From positions 62,001 through 126,000 of the forward strand of contig CAXRDE010000014.1 of NCBI GenBank assembly GCA_964229355.1: 64,000 nt of DNA. The letters run 5' to 3'. The position numbers and the translations under genes are program-made. This DNA is from CAXRDE01 sp964229355 (GTDB lineage: Bacteria > Cyanobacteriota > Sericytochromatia > UBA7694). Of this stretch, positions 15,546-25,300 are shown in pieces. How positions within the stretch are numbered: position 1 is the stretch's first letter; every line of letters begins with the position of its first letter. The notes under the pieces are model-generated. The model made no database searches and was not told the DNA's origin. It saw nothing but the letters and a program-made list of their open reading frames with translations.

Positions 15546-16961
15546 ATGCAACGGGCGATACTTTGGTTTCGACAGGATTTACGTTTGGCAGATAATCCGG
15601 CCTTAGATCAGGCCCGCCAGGCGGAGCATATGATCCCCGTGTTTATTTGGGATCCCGAGCAAGTCTGGATTGCTGGGGGCGCCCAACGGGTCTGGTTACA
15701 CCACAGCCTTCAGGCGCTTTCAGCGGCACTCAAAGCCAAAGGCTCACGCCTGATTATTCGGGTAGGCCCCACCGCAGAAACCCTCAACGCCCTGATTGAA
15801 GAATGCCAGGTGGACAGCGTCTTCTGGAACCGCTGTTACGAACCCGCCAGCATTGCCCGCGATACCCAACTCAAAAGCGAGCTTCAGGCCCAGGGATTAA
15901 CGGTCAAATCCTTTAACAGCCACCTGCTCTTTGAGCCCTGGGAAATTAAAACCCAGGGCGGTGGGCCTTACAAGGTCTTTACCCCCTTCTGGAAAAACTG
16001 CTTGAGTCAGGAACGCAGCATTACCCTGGCCCCAGAACCCCGCGAGCTGCCCGCCGTGGCCACCCAATACGCCAGTGCGCCGCTCGAAGCCCTCGAACTC
16101 TTACCCACCCTGGATTGGGACATCGGCATCACTGACTTTTGGCAAGTGGGCGAGCAAGCGGCCCAGGAGAAATTACAAGACTTTTTAGCACAACAGGTTA
16201 AGGCATATCATGAGAAACGGGATCTGCCCGCCATTCAGGGCACCTCTTTGCTCTCTCCTCACCTGCACTTTGGCGAGCTGAGTCCCCGCCAGGTGTGGCA
16301 AGCCGCGCAGGACTGTCCCCCCAGCGAAGGAAAACGGGTCTTTTTAAGTGAAATTGGCTGGCGAGAGTTCGCTTACCATGTGCTGTTCCACTTTCCTGAT
16401 ACCGCAGAAAAATCCATGGATGCGCGCTTTGAAAAATTCCCCTGGAAACCCGACAACGGTGAACTCAAAGCCTGGCAAAAAGGCATGACGGGCTATCCCA
16501 TCGTGGACGCGGGCATGCGCCAACTGTGGAAAACGGGCTGGATGCATAACCGCGTGCGGATGATTGTGGCCTCTTTTTTAACCAAAGACCTGCTTTTGCC
16601 CTGGCAGATGGGGGCTGATTGGTTTTGGGATACCCTGGTGGACGCGGATCTGGCCAGCAATAGCTTAGGCTGGCAGTGGGCCGCCGGCAGTGGTGCCGAC
16701 GCCGCTCCCTTCTTCCGCATTTTCAACCCGGTATCACAGGGCGAAAAATTTGATAAAGAAGGCCGCTATGTGCGTCAATGGGTGCCCGAAGTGGCCGCTT
16801 TGCCCAATAAATACTTGCACCGCCCCTGGGAGGCTCCACCCTTAACCTTGCTTGAGGCGGGCATTACCCTGAGTGAAACGTATCCAGAGCCCATTGTGAA
16901 CCACAAACAAGCGCGAGAGGACGCTTTGGCGGCCTTTGAAAGCATTAAAACCCGAAAATAA
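15546..16961 (+). CDS. phrB: deoxyribodipyrimidine photolyase (cryptochrome/photolyase family)
   Basis: The start is ATG 15546, with GATGAGGG about 8 nt upstream, giving 471 residues. The N-terminal Rossmann domain begins AILWFRQDLRLADNPAL and binds the antenna chromophore. The C-terminal FAD domain shows GYPIVDAGMRQLWKTGWMHN, RVRMIVASFLTKDLL, WQWAAGSGADAAPFFRIFNP and KYLHRPWEAP, all diagnostic of class I CPD photolyases. It repairs UV-induced pyrimidine dimers with blue light, which suggests the organism is exposed to sunlight. It is divergent from the Tricorn gene. Confidence 0.92.
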   Translation: MQRAILWFRQDLRLADNPALDQARQAEHMIPVFIWDPEQVWIAGGAQRVWLHHSLQALSAALKAKGSRLIIRVGPTAETLNALIEECQVDSVFWNRCYEPASIARDTQLKSELQAQGLTVKSFNSHLLFEPWEIKTQGGGPYKVFTPFWKNCLSQERSITLAPEPRELPAVATQYASAPLEALELLPTLDWDIGITDFWQVGEQAAQEKLQDFLAQQVKAYHEKRDLPAIQGTSLLSPHLHFGELSPRQVWQAAQDCPPSEGKRVFLSEIGWREFAYHVLFHFPDTAEKSMDARFEKFPWKPDNGELKAWQKGMTGYPIVDAGMRQLWKTGWMHNRVRMIVASFLTKDLLLPWQMGADWFWDTLVDADLASNSLGWQWAAGSGADAAPFFRIFNPVSQGEKFDKEGRYVRQWVPEVAALPNKYLHRPWEAPPLTLLEAGITLSETYPEPIVNHKQAREDALAAFESIKTRK

Positions 16962-17046
16962 GCGGGGAATGTTTAAAGCGTTTTTTATTGGGGTATAGTA
17001 AAGCCATATATAAAAATTCCGTCATAGGCAAAGGATTTTTCATTTC

Positions 17047-20000
17047 ATGGCTAATTTAAACGTTTCAAACAGTACCGTGCGCGCATTGGGAACACAGCAA
17101 GCAAAACAACTGGTCAACGAGATCTTAACGGACGGAAAAGTAGACAAAACCGATAAAGAAAACCTTAAAAAGCTCGAAACACTTCTTACCGCAGCAGCAG
17201 AAGAGGACGGCACACTTGATGGTGAAGAAAAAGAGCTTATTGGTGCGCTGACCAACCACAACTATATTTTAGGGGTCAATGCAGGTACATCTGAAACGTA
17301 TCTAGCACAAAACCTCACAGCAGTTAAAAATCTCCAAAAAAGCGCGGAAGGAGAGCCCAGCGAGGTTAACTTTGACGGATTAACGATAACCACTGATGGC
17401 CTATTCAGTGATGAAGTAAGAGTGGTGCGCCTAAGAGACGGCCTACCTACTGCCCCAGACACCGGCACCGACAACACAACAAATACAGGTACGTCCCCTA
17501 CAGTCAATGAAACCCCGACAACGGATGAAGGCACCCATACGGTATCTACTCCCCCCACGACGGAGGAAAACTCAGGAAACCCTGTAACCCCTACACCTCC
17601 TGTGAACCAATATGTTTCCAGTGAAGCCCCTACAGCAGGACCCGCCCCCACCATTGTTGCCCCTGAAAATGCCCAACAACTAAGTCGTGAAGTCGCAGAC
17701 TACAACCAGGCAGTAACAGCCTTACAAAACGATGTTCGTAGCGTACGCGAGATGCTTAATGATCCTCAACAGGTCTCCAATGCTCAACTCGAAGCGGGTA
17801 TACAAACCCTGATCGAAAAAGATCCTGCACGGGCTATACAGCAGTTGGCGCGTTTAAATGGGTTCACCAACGACAAGCAGTTTCTTGAACTCATGCAGCA
17901 ACAGGGAAAAATATCCAGCAAAGATATTTCAACCCTTGAAACCTACCTGGCGGATCCTGGTAAATTTACAGAACTTCCTGGACGTCTCCTGGAGAGTGGG
18001 AAAAACACTTCAGACGCCATTCGAGCGTTTTTAAAAGACAATCCCCTGTCCGAACAGCAACTCAATGGTTATCGGACCTCATTGGTATCCAGCGCAGATA
18101 ACTATCTGACCAACCCCAGTGCAGAAAATCAGGAACAGCTTAAGTCAGAACTCTACGATAATCTGTATGTTTTTTCAGAAGCAAGCCCTCAGCAAAAAGC
18201 CGCTTATAACAAATTGTCTCCAGCAATCAGTAACGCCAACCAAAAACTGGAAAACATCGCTGACCGGAGTGCCATTCTCCAGGGCGAAAAAAGCGCCCTT
18301 CAAGCCGAAAGTATTCGCTCGGCTAAAGATCTGGTTAACGCTGTCAATAATGCGCAAACCAACCCCCAACAAACCATCAAGGATTTCTCAGAAAACATGG
18401 ATGGCGTTTTAAGCTACCTAAAAGAAAACCCTGGACAATATGCCGCGCAGGCTGCTGATACCGCACAACTGGAAAGCAAGCTACAATCTTTAAGTCAGGC
18501 ACAAACAGCACAAGAGAAACTAGATATCATTAACAGTTTTGGTCCTCTTTTAGATAACGTCCACGAAAATACAGCGATTGTGAAAGGAGCCGCAGGTGTT
18601 GATGATCAGCAAGTTCTCAGTGAGCTCGAAGCACTGAGTGAAAATCCCCAAACCAGCACAGCAACCAAAACCGCGATTGCATTTTTTAAAGAACATCCTG
18701 AGTTATTAAAAAATGCAGCTCAAATTTCAGATTACAAAAACATCTTAGATACTTTAAACGGAACCGCTGTTTTAAACGCCAACCAGCAGGCTTTAAAAAC
18801 AGCCCTTGAGCAGGGAGACACAGCCGCCATCAACAGCCTCTATCTCAATGAGATGATGTCGAGTTTTTCCTTTGGTCTGGGAGGAGCCATGAGCTTTGTC
18901 AGCAGTACAATAAACTCTGTTACAGGTCTGAACCTGGGCAATAGCTTTACAAATAGCTTAATCTCGAAAGCCAATGAAGAAGTTCCTCAACGCTTACCCG
19001 GCAGTTGGTTAGACGCCTCTGCCTTAGGAGAAACCCTCAAAAATCTGGCTCCCGAAGAAAGAGCCCAATTGATTGCTGACTTACAGTCTCCTGAAGCAGT
19101 CGCAGCTATCAACGCAATGCAAAATGATCCTGAGGTGAAGCGCATTATCGAAACCTATAGTCGGGCTGAAGCAGCCAGTAACGCTATACAACAGGGTTAT
19201 CTTAGAGACGACTCAGATTTTGATGCCTCTCAGTTGGCTCTGCAAAACCAGCAAAACTTAGAACCGAATATCCAAATTGAATTAAACAATGCAAAAACGG
19301 CCATTGACAAAGCATTAACCCAGGGCGATCTTGCGCCCAGCGTTAAAGAGAAACTAACCGCTCAAAAAGCAGCCATTGACAAAGCACTAACCTTGATAGA
19401 GCAAGGTAAATTTGATGATACTTCAGCCATGGGAGAAGATCAAAAAGTCCTTGATACCGTACTCAATGCCATTGCCTCTAACGATAAAACGCCTCCCCTT
19501 GACGTGGGACTCGTGCTCCAAAGAGAAGCTACAATTGAAGCGCTTAAAGCAGCAGCAACACCTTCGAATATGCAAAAGCTAGAAGAAGCGTTAAGTGGAA
19601 ACCCCAATTACAATCATATCTTTGCCAAAGATGGAGACAATTACAAATACCCTGACGAACTTACAAAACTACTGCAAGACGACGATCTTAGCCCTGACGC
19701 GCTCGCGTTACTTCTTAACCAGACCAACCGTGCCGTTGAGGTCATTGATAGTGCTTCAAGCCGTACCGTAGAAACCTTAAAAGCCAACTATGCTCAGGGA
19801 AAAAAGCTCGAAGAGCAAGATGGCGTACAACGTGACTTTTATTCAGGGTTTATGGCACTTGAAAGCTTAAACACTATTACTCAAAAATCACAGGATCCAA
19901 AGCTAAACTTAACTCAAACCGAAATCCTAAATAGCATTGCAGGTCAACAAGATATCAACGCTGTTCTAAGTAATGCTGACAGAGGAGTTCGCAGAGAAGC

Positions 20001-22233
20001 TCTGACAAACGCCATGCGAAGCGACGCCATCGATAGCGGTGTAACAAAAGCCCGACAAGATCGATTAACAGAGTACGTAGAATCCACAAAAAAGTTTAAT
20101 GCTAGTGAATCAGGAGTCCTTTTAGATAATCTTTTTGGGGATTCAGAAGAAGCAAAAGAAGGCCGAGCCGTTCTTGATCAACATTTATCAAAAATAGCTC
20201 CAGACCTCGATCTCTCAAAGATTAACAGCAGAGAAGCTCTTTTTCGCGAACTTACACCTGACCAATTGTCAGCACTACAAAAATCTATAGCGGAAATGCC
20301 TTATGGCGAAGAACGGGCCAAAGTAGAACAACAAAGAAATAATCTGCTTAATGAAATAAAAGGGGTCGAATTAGATCCTCCTTATAATTCACAAGAAATC
20401 TACGATACCAGCAGAATTACCGACTCTCGGGTTAAAGCAGCAGTAGAACAACTCAATTCATTGAATAGAACATCAGGGAGTGTGAATACCCTGAATGACA
20501 AAATCAAAGACATTTTCAGTAGTCAAGAAATAACACCGCTCCTCAACTCTCGGGGTAGTATCGCTCAAAATCTTTCACAAGATATTCGAGGAGATATCGG
20601 TATCACAATAGAAACATTAGATACAGATATTAATAGAACCCCCGGTTTCAAAACTTTTCTTGAGAATAACCCCATTCGTGCAAGACCCGAGCGAAACCTT
20701 CCAAATGGGAATCTAAACCCAAATTATGACAACGAGATGATGGCCTATGCAAATGAGTTAAGGGATCGAGGTCGAGCTTATTTAAGTACACTCCCAACTG
20801 AACCTGCTGGCGTTGAACACGCTAGAATGGACACAATTATCCAGGGCGCAGAAAACTTGAATGTACTATCAGACGTTGCACTACGTATTGACTCGGGAGC
20901 CGACATTGATTTGGATTTGCAGGCACGGGCCCACGCTGCAATGACCAATACAGGGCTTTTAGCAAATCTTTCACAAGAGTTAGCCACTGCCGGATCACCA
21001 ACTGCTGCTTCAGATGCAGTGCAGAGATACAATAGTGATAAGCAAGCATACCGTAGAAACCTTCAAGATGCCATTGAAGGGCACCCAGGTAATGGAAGTG
21101 GGGGTGGGTTTTCAGCACAAAGCACACCGGGTTCTGGTCCTGAAGGAGGGCCTTCAGGACCATCGGCATCTGATTCTGGTGGGGATAGTAGTGGAACACC
21201 TCTGGTTGTCTCTACACAAGGAATGTCACAAGGTGGTGCAGGAGTTGTCATACAGTCGAACCTTCTCACAACAAATCTAGCGGCCCTTCAACAAGACAGA
21301 ATTGATCGAAGAGAAAGAGGGGAAGAACCAGAAAGGCTACCTCCTTTTGATGAAATGAGTACACAGGAAGTTCAGGCAATTATAAGCCAACGTCCTGAAG
21401 GGAATCCTAGCGCCCTAGAAATGGTTGATGACTCTATCGAGCGAGGAGAGTCTATTTACTCTAATATTCCGCCTGAAAATCTGATTGAAGTTGGACGAGA
21501 TATTCAAGCCTCTATGCAAGCTTATCAGCGTTCTTTTGATAGTGTGGGTGAGTCACTATCAAAAGCCGTAGACGAGCTTAACGTTGTTCGGGCATCTGAA
21601 GGTCTTCCGCCTTTAAATGGGGGAAGCAACGCAAGAGCAGTTTCTGGCCCCCCCCCCCAAAGTGCCGCCGACCAACGGGCCGCAGAATTGATCGACAAAG
21701 CGAACGCTCTGGCGGATCGTCTGGTGCTAGCCCCTGAAGGTGAAAACAGCGAAGAATTCTTGATGGATTTAATCAACGGGTTTATTAATACCATTCGGGA
21801 TCAAGACTACAAAACCCGTCAACTGATTCTGGCCCAATTGGCCAACCAGATGATGACCGATTCCATTACGAACTTCTACAAAGACAAAACCGACAAAAAC
21901 AACAAATACCACCAGGATTCTATTGCCCGCATGGCGGAGTCCTTTCAACGCAATATTCAACGCACCATTCAAGAAAGTCTGGTGAGTCAGGCCAGCGATA
22001 GTCAATCCATTGCAGCGGTCAGTGGCCAGGTGGGTGCAGCGAATACCGCTGAAGCCATGGGCATAGAACAATTGCGAGCCAGCAGTGAGCAGCTGCTCTC
22101 TGAAGCGCAAAAAATGACACCGCCGCTCATTACAGACTTACAAAAGGAAAAAATCCTCGAAAGCCTGTTTGACAATAACCCCAACAACGATGCCATGGGT
22201 ATTATTGCCCTGGCCGGGTTGAGCGTAAACTAA
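17047..22233 (+). CDS. giant hydrophilic protein A, paralogue of the next gene; unknown function
   Basis: The 1728-residue protein has no signal peptide. The N-terminal 75 residues share with the next gene a helical module with two acidic Gly turns (ILTDGKVDKTD and EEDGTLDGEEKEL, EF-hand-like in spacing). A Pro/Thr-rich linker follows (about 135-205), then over 1200 residues of mostly helical Gln/Asn/Ala/Leu-rich sequence with one hydrophobic patch near residues 603-640 (FSFGLGGAMSFVSSTI). The last 190 residues are nearly the same as the end of the second giant protein (TIRDQDYKTRQLI, MTDSITNFYKDKTDKNNKYH). The middle part (about 19.9-21.5 kb) is richer in A+T than its surroundings. An 11-C tract lies just before the conserved end. 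The function is unknown; it may be an effector, scaffold or surface protein exported without a Sec signal. Confidence 0.7.
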   Translation: MANLNVSNSTVRALGTQQAKQLVNEILTDGKVDKTDKENLKKLETLLTAAAEEDGTLDGEEKELIGALTNHNYILGVNAGTSETYLAQNLTAVKNLQKSAEGEPSEVNFDGLTITTDGLFSDEVRVVRLRDGLPTAPDTGTDNTTNTGTSPTVNETPTTDEGTHTVSTPPTTEENSGNPVTPTPPVNQYVSSEAPTAGPAPTIVAPENAQQLSREVADYNQAVTALQNDVRSVREMLNDPQQVSNAQLEAGIQTLIEKDPARAIQQLARLNGFTNDKQFLELMQQQGKISSKDISTLETYLADPGKFTELPGRLLESGKNTSDAIRAFLKDNPLSEQQLNGYRTSLVSSADNYLTNPSAENQEQLKSELYDNLYVFSEASPQQKAAYNKLSPAISNANQKLENIADRSAILQGEKSALQAESIRSAKDLVNAVNNAQTNPQQTIKDFSENMDGVLSYLKENPGQYAAQAADTAQLESKLQSLSQAQTAQEKLDIINSFGPLLDNVHENTAIVKGAAGVDDQQVLSELEALSENPQTSTATKTAIAFFKEHPELLKNAAQISDYKNILDTLNGTAVLNANQQALKTALEQGDTAAINSLYLNEMMSSFSFGLGGAMSFVSSTINSVTGLNLGNSFTNSLISKANEEVPQRLPGSWLDASALGETLKNLAPEERAQLIADLQSPEAVAAINAMQNDPEVKRIIETYSRAEAASNAIQQGYLRDDSDFDASQLALQNQQNLEPNIQIELNNAKTAIDKALTQGDLAPSVKEKLTAQKAAIDKALTLIEQGKFDDTSAMGEDQKVLDTVLNAIASNDKTPPLDVGLVLQREATIEALKAAATPSNMQKLEEALSGNPNYNHIFAKDGDNYKYPDELTKLLQDDDLSPDALALLLNQTNRAVEVIDSASSRTVETLKANYAQGKKLEEQDGVQRDFYSGFMALESLNTITQKSQDPKLNLTQTEILNSIAGQQDINAVLSNADRGVRREALTNAMRSDAIDSGVTKARQDRLTEYVESTKKFNASESGVLLDNLFGDSEEAKEGRAVLDQHLSKIAPDLDLSKINSREALFRELTPDQLSALQKSIAEMPYGEERAKVEQQRNNLLNEIKGVELDPPYNSQEIYDTSRITDSRVKAAVEQLNSLNRTSGSVNTLNDKIKDIFSSQEITPLLNSRGSIAQNLSQDIRGDIGITIETLDTDINRTPGFKTFLENNPIRARPERNLPNGNLNPNYDNEMMAYANELRDRGRAYLSTLPTEPAGVEHARMDTIIQGAENLNVLSDVALRIDSGADIDLDLQARAHAAMTNTGLLANLSQELATAGSPTAASDAVQRYNSDKQAYRRNLQDAIEGHPGNGSGGGFSAQSTPGSGPEGGPSGPSASDSGGDSSGTPLVVSTQGMSQGGAGVVIQSNLLTTNLAALQQDRIDRRERGEEPERLPPFDEMSTQEVQAIISQRPEGNPSALEMVDDSIERGESIYSNIPPENLIEVGRDIQASMQAYQRSFDSVGESLSKAVDELNVVRASEGLPPLNGGSNARAVSGPPPQSAADQRAAELIDKANALADRLVLAPEGENSEEFLMDLINGFINTIRDQDYKTRQLILAQLANQMMTDSITNFYKDKTDKNNKYHQDSIARMAESFQRNIQRTIQESLVSQASDSQSIAAVSGQVGAANTAEAMGIEQLRASSEQLLSEAQKMTPPLITDLQKEKILESLFDNNPNNDAMGIIALAGLSVN
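21648..21658 (+). repeat. poly-C tract (11 C) inside giant protein A
   Basis: Eleven consecutive C encode Gly-Pro-Pro-Pro at about residues 1534-1538, directly before the conserved C-terminal domain. Gain or loss of one C would shift the frame and remove that domain. Such tracts are classic slipped-strand phase-variation sites. Confidence 0.8.
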
Positions 22234-22267
22234 ACAAAGCTTTCCACCATATTTCTGCTTACCAGAG

Positions 22268-22303
22268 CTGCCCTAATCTTTTATGATAGGGCAGTCTTTT
22301 TTT
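22268..22303 (+). terminator. rho-independent terminator after giant protein A
   Basis: CTGCCCTA and TAGGGCAG form an 8-bp stem with an 11-nt loop, followed by TCTTTTTTT. Confidence 0.85.
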
Positions 22304-22376
22304 AAATTTCTGTTTAAAAAGAACGCTTTCGTGGAATAAGAATAAGTAAGATCCAGATTAAATAAGAGGTGACATC

Positions 22377-25300
22377 ATGGTCGCAATCAACCCCAATAAC
22401 TATCCCAATAGCGCACTCGCTGCCAGTGCTCCTGCAGCCCCTGCAACGCCACCGGCCCCTGTCACTAGCCCTGATGCCGCCCCACAAGCCTCCCCTGAAG
22501 CCACGTCAGCCAGCGGAGAAGCCTCCGATACTCCCAAAACCGCTGCGGCAAAACCCACGGACAGCACGGCACCCGCTACGCCCGATTTGGTGATTTCTAA
22601 AGATATGGCCAAGGCCCTGAGCAGTGAACAAATTCAAAAACTAATCAACGGCATCTTAGCCGACGGTACCGTTGACAAGCTAGATGACTCCCAGCTCAAA
22701 CAGCTAAATATTTTACTGACCGCCGCCGCTCAAAAAGACGGCAAAGTGAGTGGTGAAGAAAACTCTCTGATGGATGCTTTAGATTCCCGGGGGATGTTTG
22801 GCACCAACCGCGAGGTGGTTAAAGCCAACTTACAAGCCCTGCGTAAACACGAAGGCGAAGCCAACACCCTAAATTTTGGTGATGGCAGCATTCAAGTGAC
22901 CACCCAGGACGGGGTTTCTGGCTTTTTTGGCGGAAAACAAACCCGCGGGTTACGCATGGAAATGGTGGATTTAGACAGCAGTACGCCCCCTGCAAATAAC
23001 GCGACTCCCACAGGGGAGACCACAGGTCCTTCTGAAACACCGGCGCCCCCCAACACCCCCAGCCCGACAACGGAAAACACGTTAAGTCCTGACGTGGCAA
23101 GCCCGACGCCCGTAACACCACCTGTAGATCCTGAAAAAGCCCTCAGCACAGAAGCCCGCCAGGCTTATCACGAGCAAGCCCTGGCCCAAAACACCGCCAA
23201 CGAAGCCCAGCTCAAAGAGGATTTGAACTACCTTAAAAACGCCTTCAGCAAGGTACCTGATGAAGTCATCGCCCAGGATATTAAGTCGCTGGTAGAGCAC
23301 TCGGACAACGAGGGCTATGATATGACCTACGTTAAAAACCAGCTTCAAAACTGGAAGATTGCGCTGCCTGAGAATTTAGACAGCGAAAGCGCCGAAGATA
23401 TGAAGGCCTTTTTGAGCAGCTATGAGGTTTCCCCAGAGAATATTCAGGCCTATCGCCAGAGCATCAATACGGTCATTGATAAAGCCACCAGTGAAAGTCC
23501 GTTAACCGGTACAGCCCTCAGCGATGCCAAAAAATTCCTGTATGACACCAACTACATCTTTGAGAACCCGGCAAATGTGCCTGAAGAAGATTATCAGCGC
23601 TATAGCCAGTTCAAAACCAGCCTACTGAACTACCAGGATAGCGAAGCCCGCGCCAAAAACATTTCCCGCAATGAAAACATCTCAACCACCAACGTTGAGC
23701 TCGATAACCAGTTACTGGGCAATTACAACCAAAAAGCGGTCACAGAAATTCAAGACCTGGCCCAAAATGTCAATACATTTTTAAAACAGGTAGAAAGCAA
23801 AAATGCTGGCGATGAAGAGGTGCAAGCCTTAAGAAGCCAACTGGGCGAAGTGGTCGAAGTAGACGAGCAGGGCCAATTGGTTTTAAATGCCGAGGGTAGA
23901 CCCCAGGTCAAACAACCCATTACTCAGCAACACCTGGAAAGCCTCAATAAAATCTGGGCTTCCCTCGAAGCGGTGGGCATGCAAAATGGCCTGGATCGCG
24001 AAACCGGCGAGATCACCCAGGACTTTTTTAAAGAACTACAGAGCAAAACCGAAGCCGGAAACCCCAAAGCCATCGCGCAATGGAACACCATTCAAAAAAG
24101 TCCAGCCGGTGAAATTCTGGCCACAAAACCCGAAATTGCACAGTATGCAGACTTATTAAAAGTCCTGGATGACCCTAAAAACGCAGCTTTAAAAGCAGCT
24201 TTGTTTAGCAGCGATAATCCTGAACAAGCCGTTAACGAACTTCTAGCCAAGCACAACAGTGCTGTGTTTAACGACATGTTTGGTGACTTTGGCAGCATTT
24301 GGAACGTCGGCCCCGCCAGTTATTTAACCTCATGGGGTTGTAACGTCATTCCAGGGGCCGCGGACACCGCCTTTTGTCAGGGTATCACTGGACCGTCCAC
24401 CAGCTTACTGGATCAACCTTTACCGGGTAGCCTACCCGATTACAGCTTAAGCCTAAATGACACCACCGCGAAAGCAAGCTTTGGTTTAGATCTACAAACC
24501 CCTGCATTAAGCCTCAATAGCCCCCTTGTGAACACGGATGGTAAGCTTGCATTGGGAAGCTATACCACCGAAGATGTGCGCCAGCTCTTAGACTTGCTGA
24601 AAGATCCCCAGGCCCTTGAAAACCCAGACAACGCAACGGATGAAGAAAAAACAGCAGCAGCCTACGCATTGGCAGAAAAACAACAACTGCGCGCACAGCT
24701 TAAAGAGCACAGCAGTGATATTGCAGGCTTTATTAACGACACCCCTGAGTTGGAAGGGCTTAGACAGCAACTCGATGCCAAAGAAGCCTTTGATAGCGCT
24801 TTCTGGGGCGATAACTCAGACATGGATCAGGCCCGTCAAAGTGTCAAAACCCTTGTGAGCAAACAAGACCGCGTGGGTTCTGATCTCGCTGTGGCAGAAG
24901 CTCAGATTCAAGCAGCCCTTGAACAGGCCCCTGATGAAGCCACCCGTGCTGGCTTACAACAAAAGCTACAAAGCGTTCAAGAGGCTCAACAATCGCTGGC
25001 TCAGTCCGGCCAAATTCTGGGCGGTGACAACGCGAACTCTCAAAAGCAACTCCAATCTGTAATGGATAGCCTACGAAATAAAGGGGTCGCCTCTAACAAT
25101 AGTACCGAAGGGGGCATTGCCCAAAACCTGATTGCTGATACGCAAACCGAACAAATGCAGTCTCAGATTGATCAAACCATGGAGACCCTGGCCACCATCA
25201 ATAATGATCCGGCTCAACGGGAAGCCATTATCAATAAGTTTCCCCCGGAACAACGGCAACAGGTCTCTAATTTATTAGACAATCACGACCTGTTAGATGA

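Noticed and set aside
17047..22233. Assignment of the giant proteins as type III translocators or classical adhesins
   Set aside because: They lack a Sec signal, known adhesin repeats and secretion genes nearby; the hydrophobic patches alone do not support either idea.
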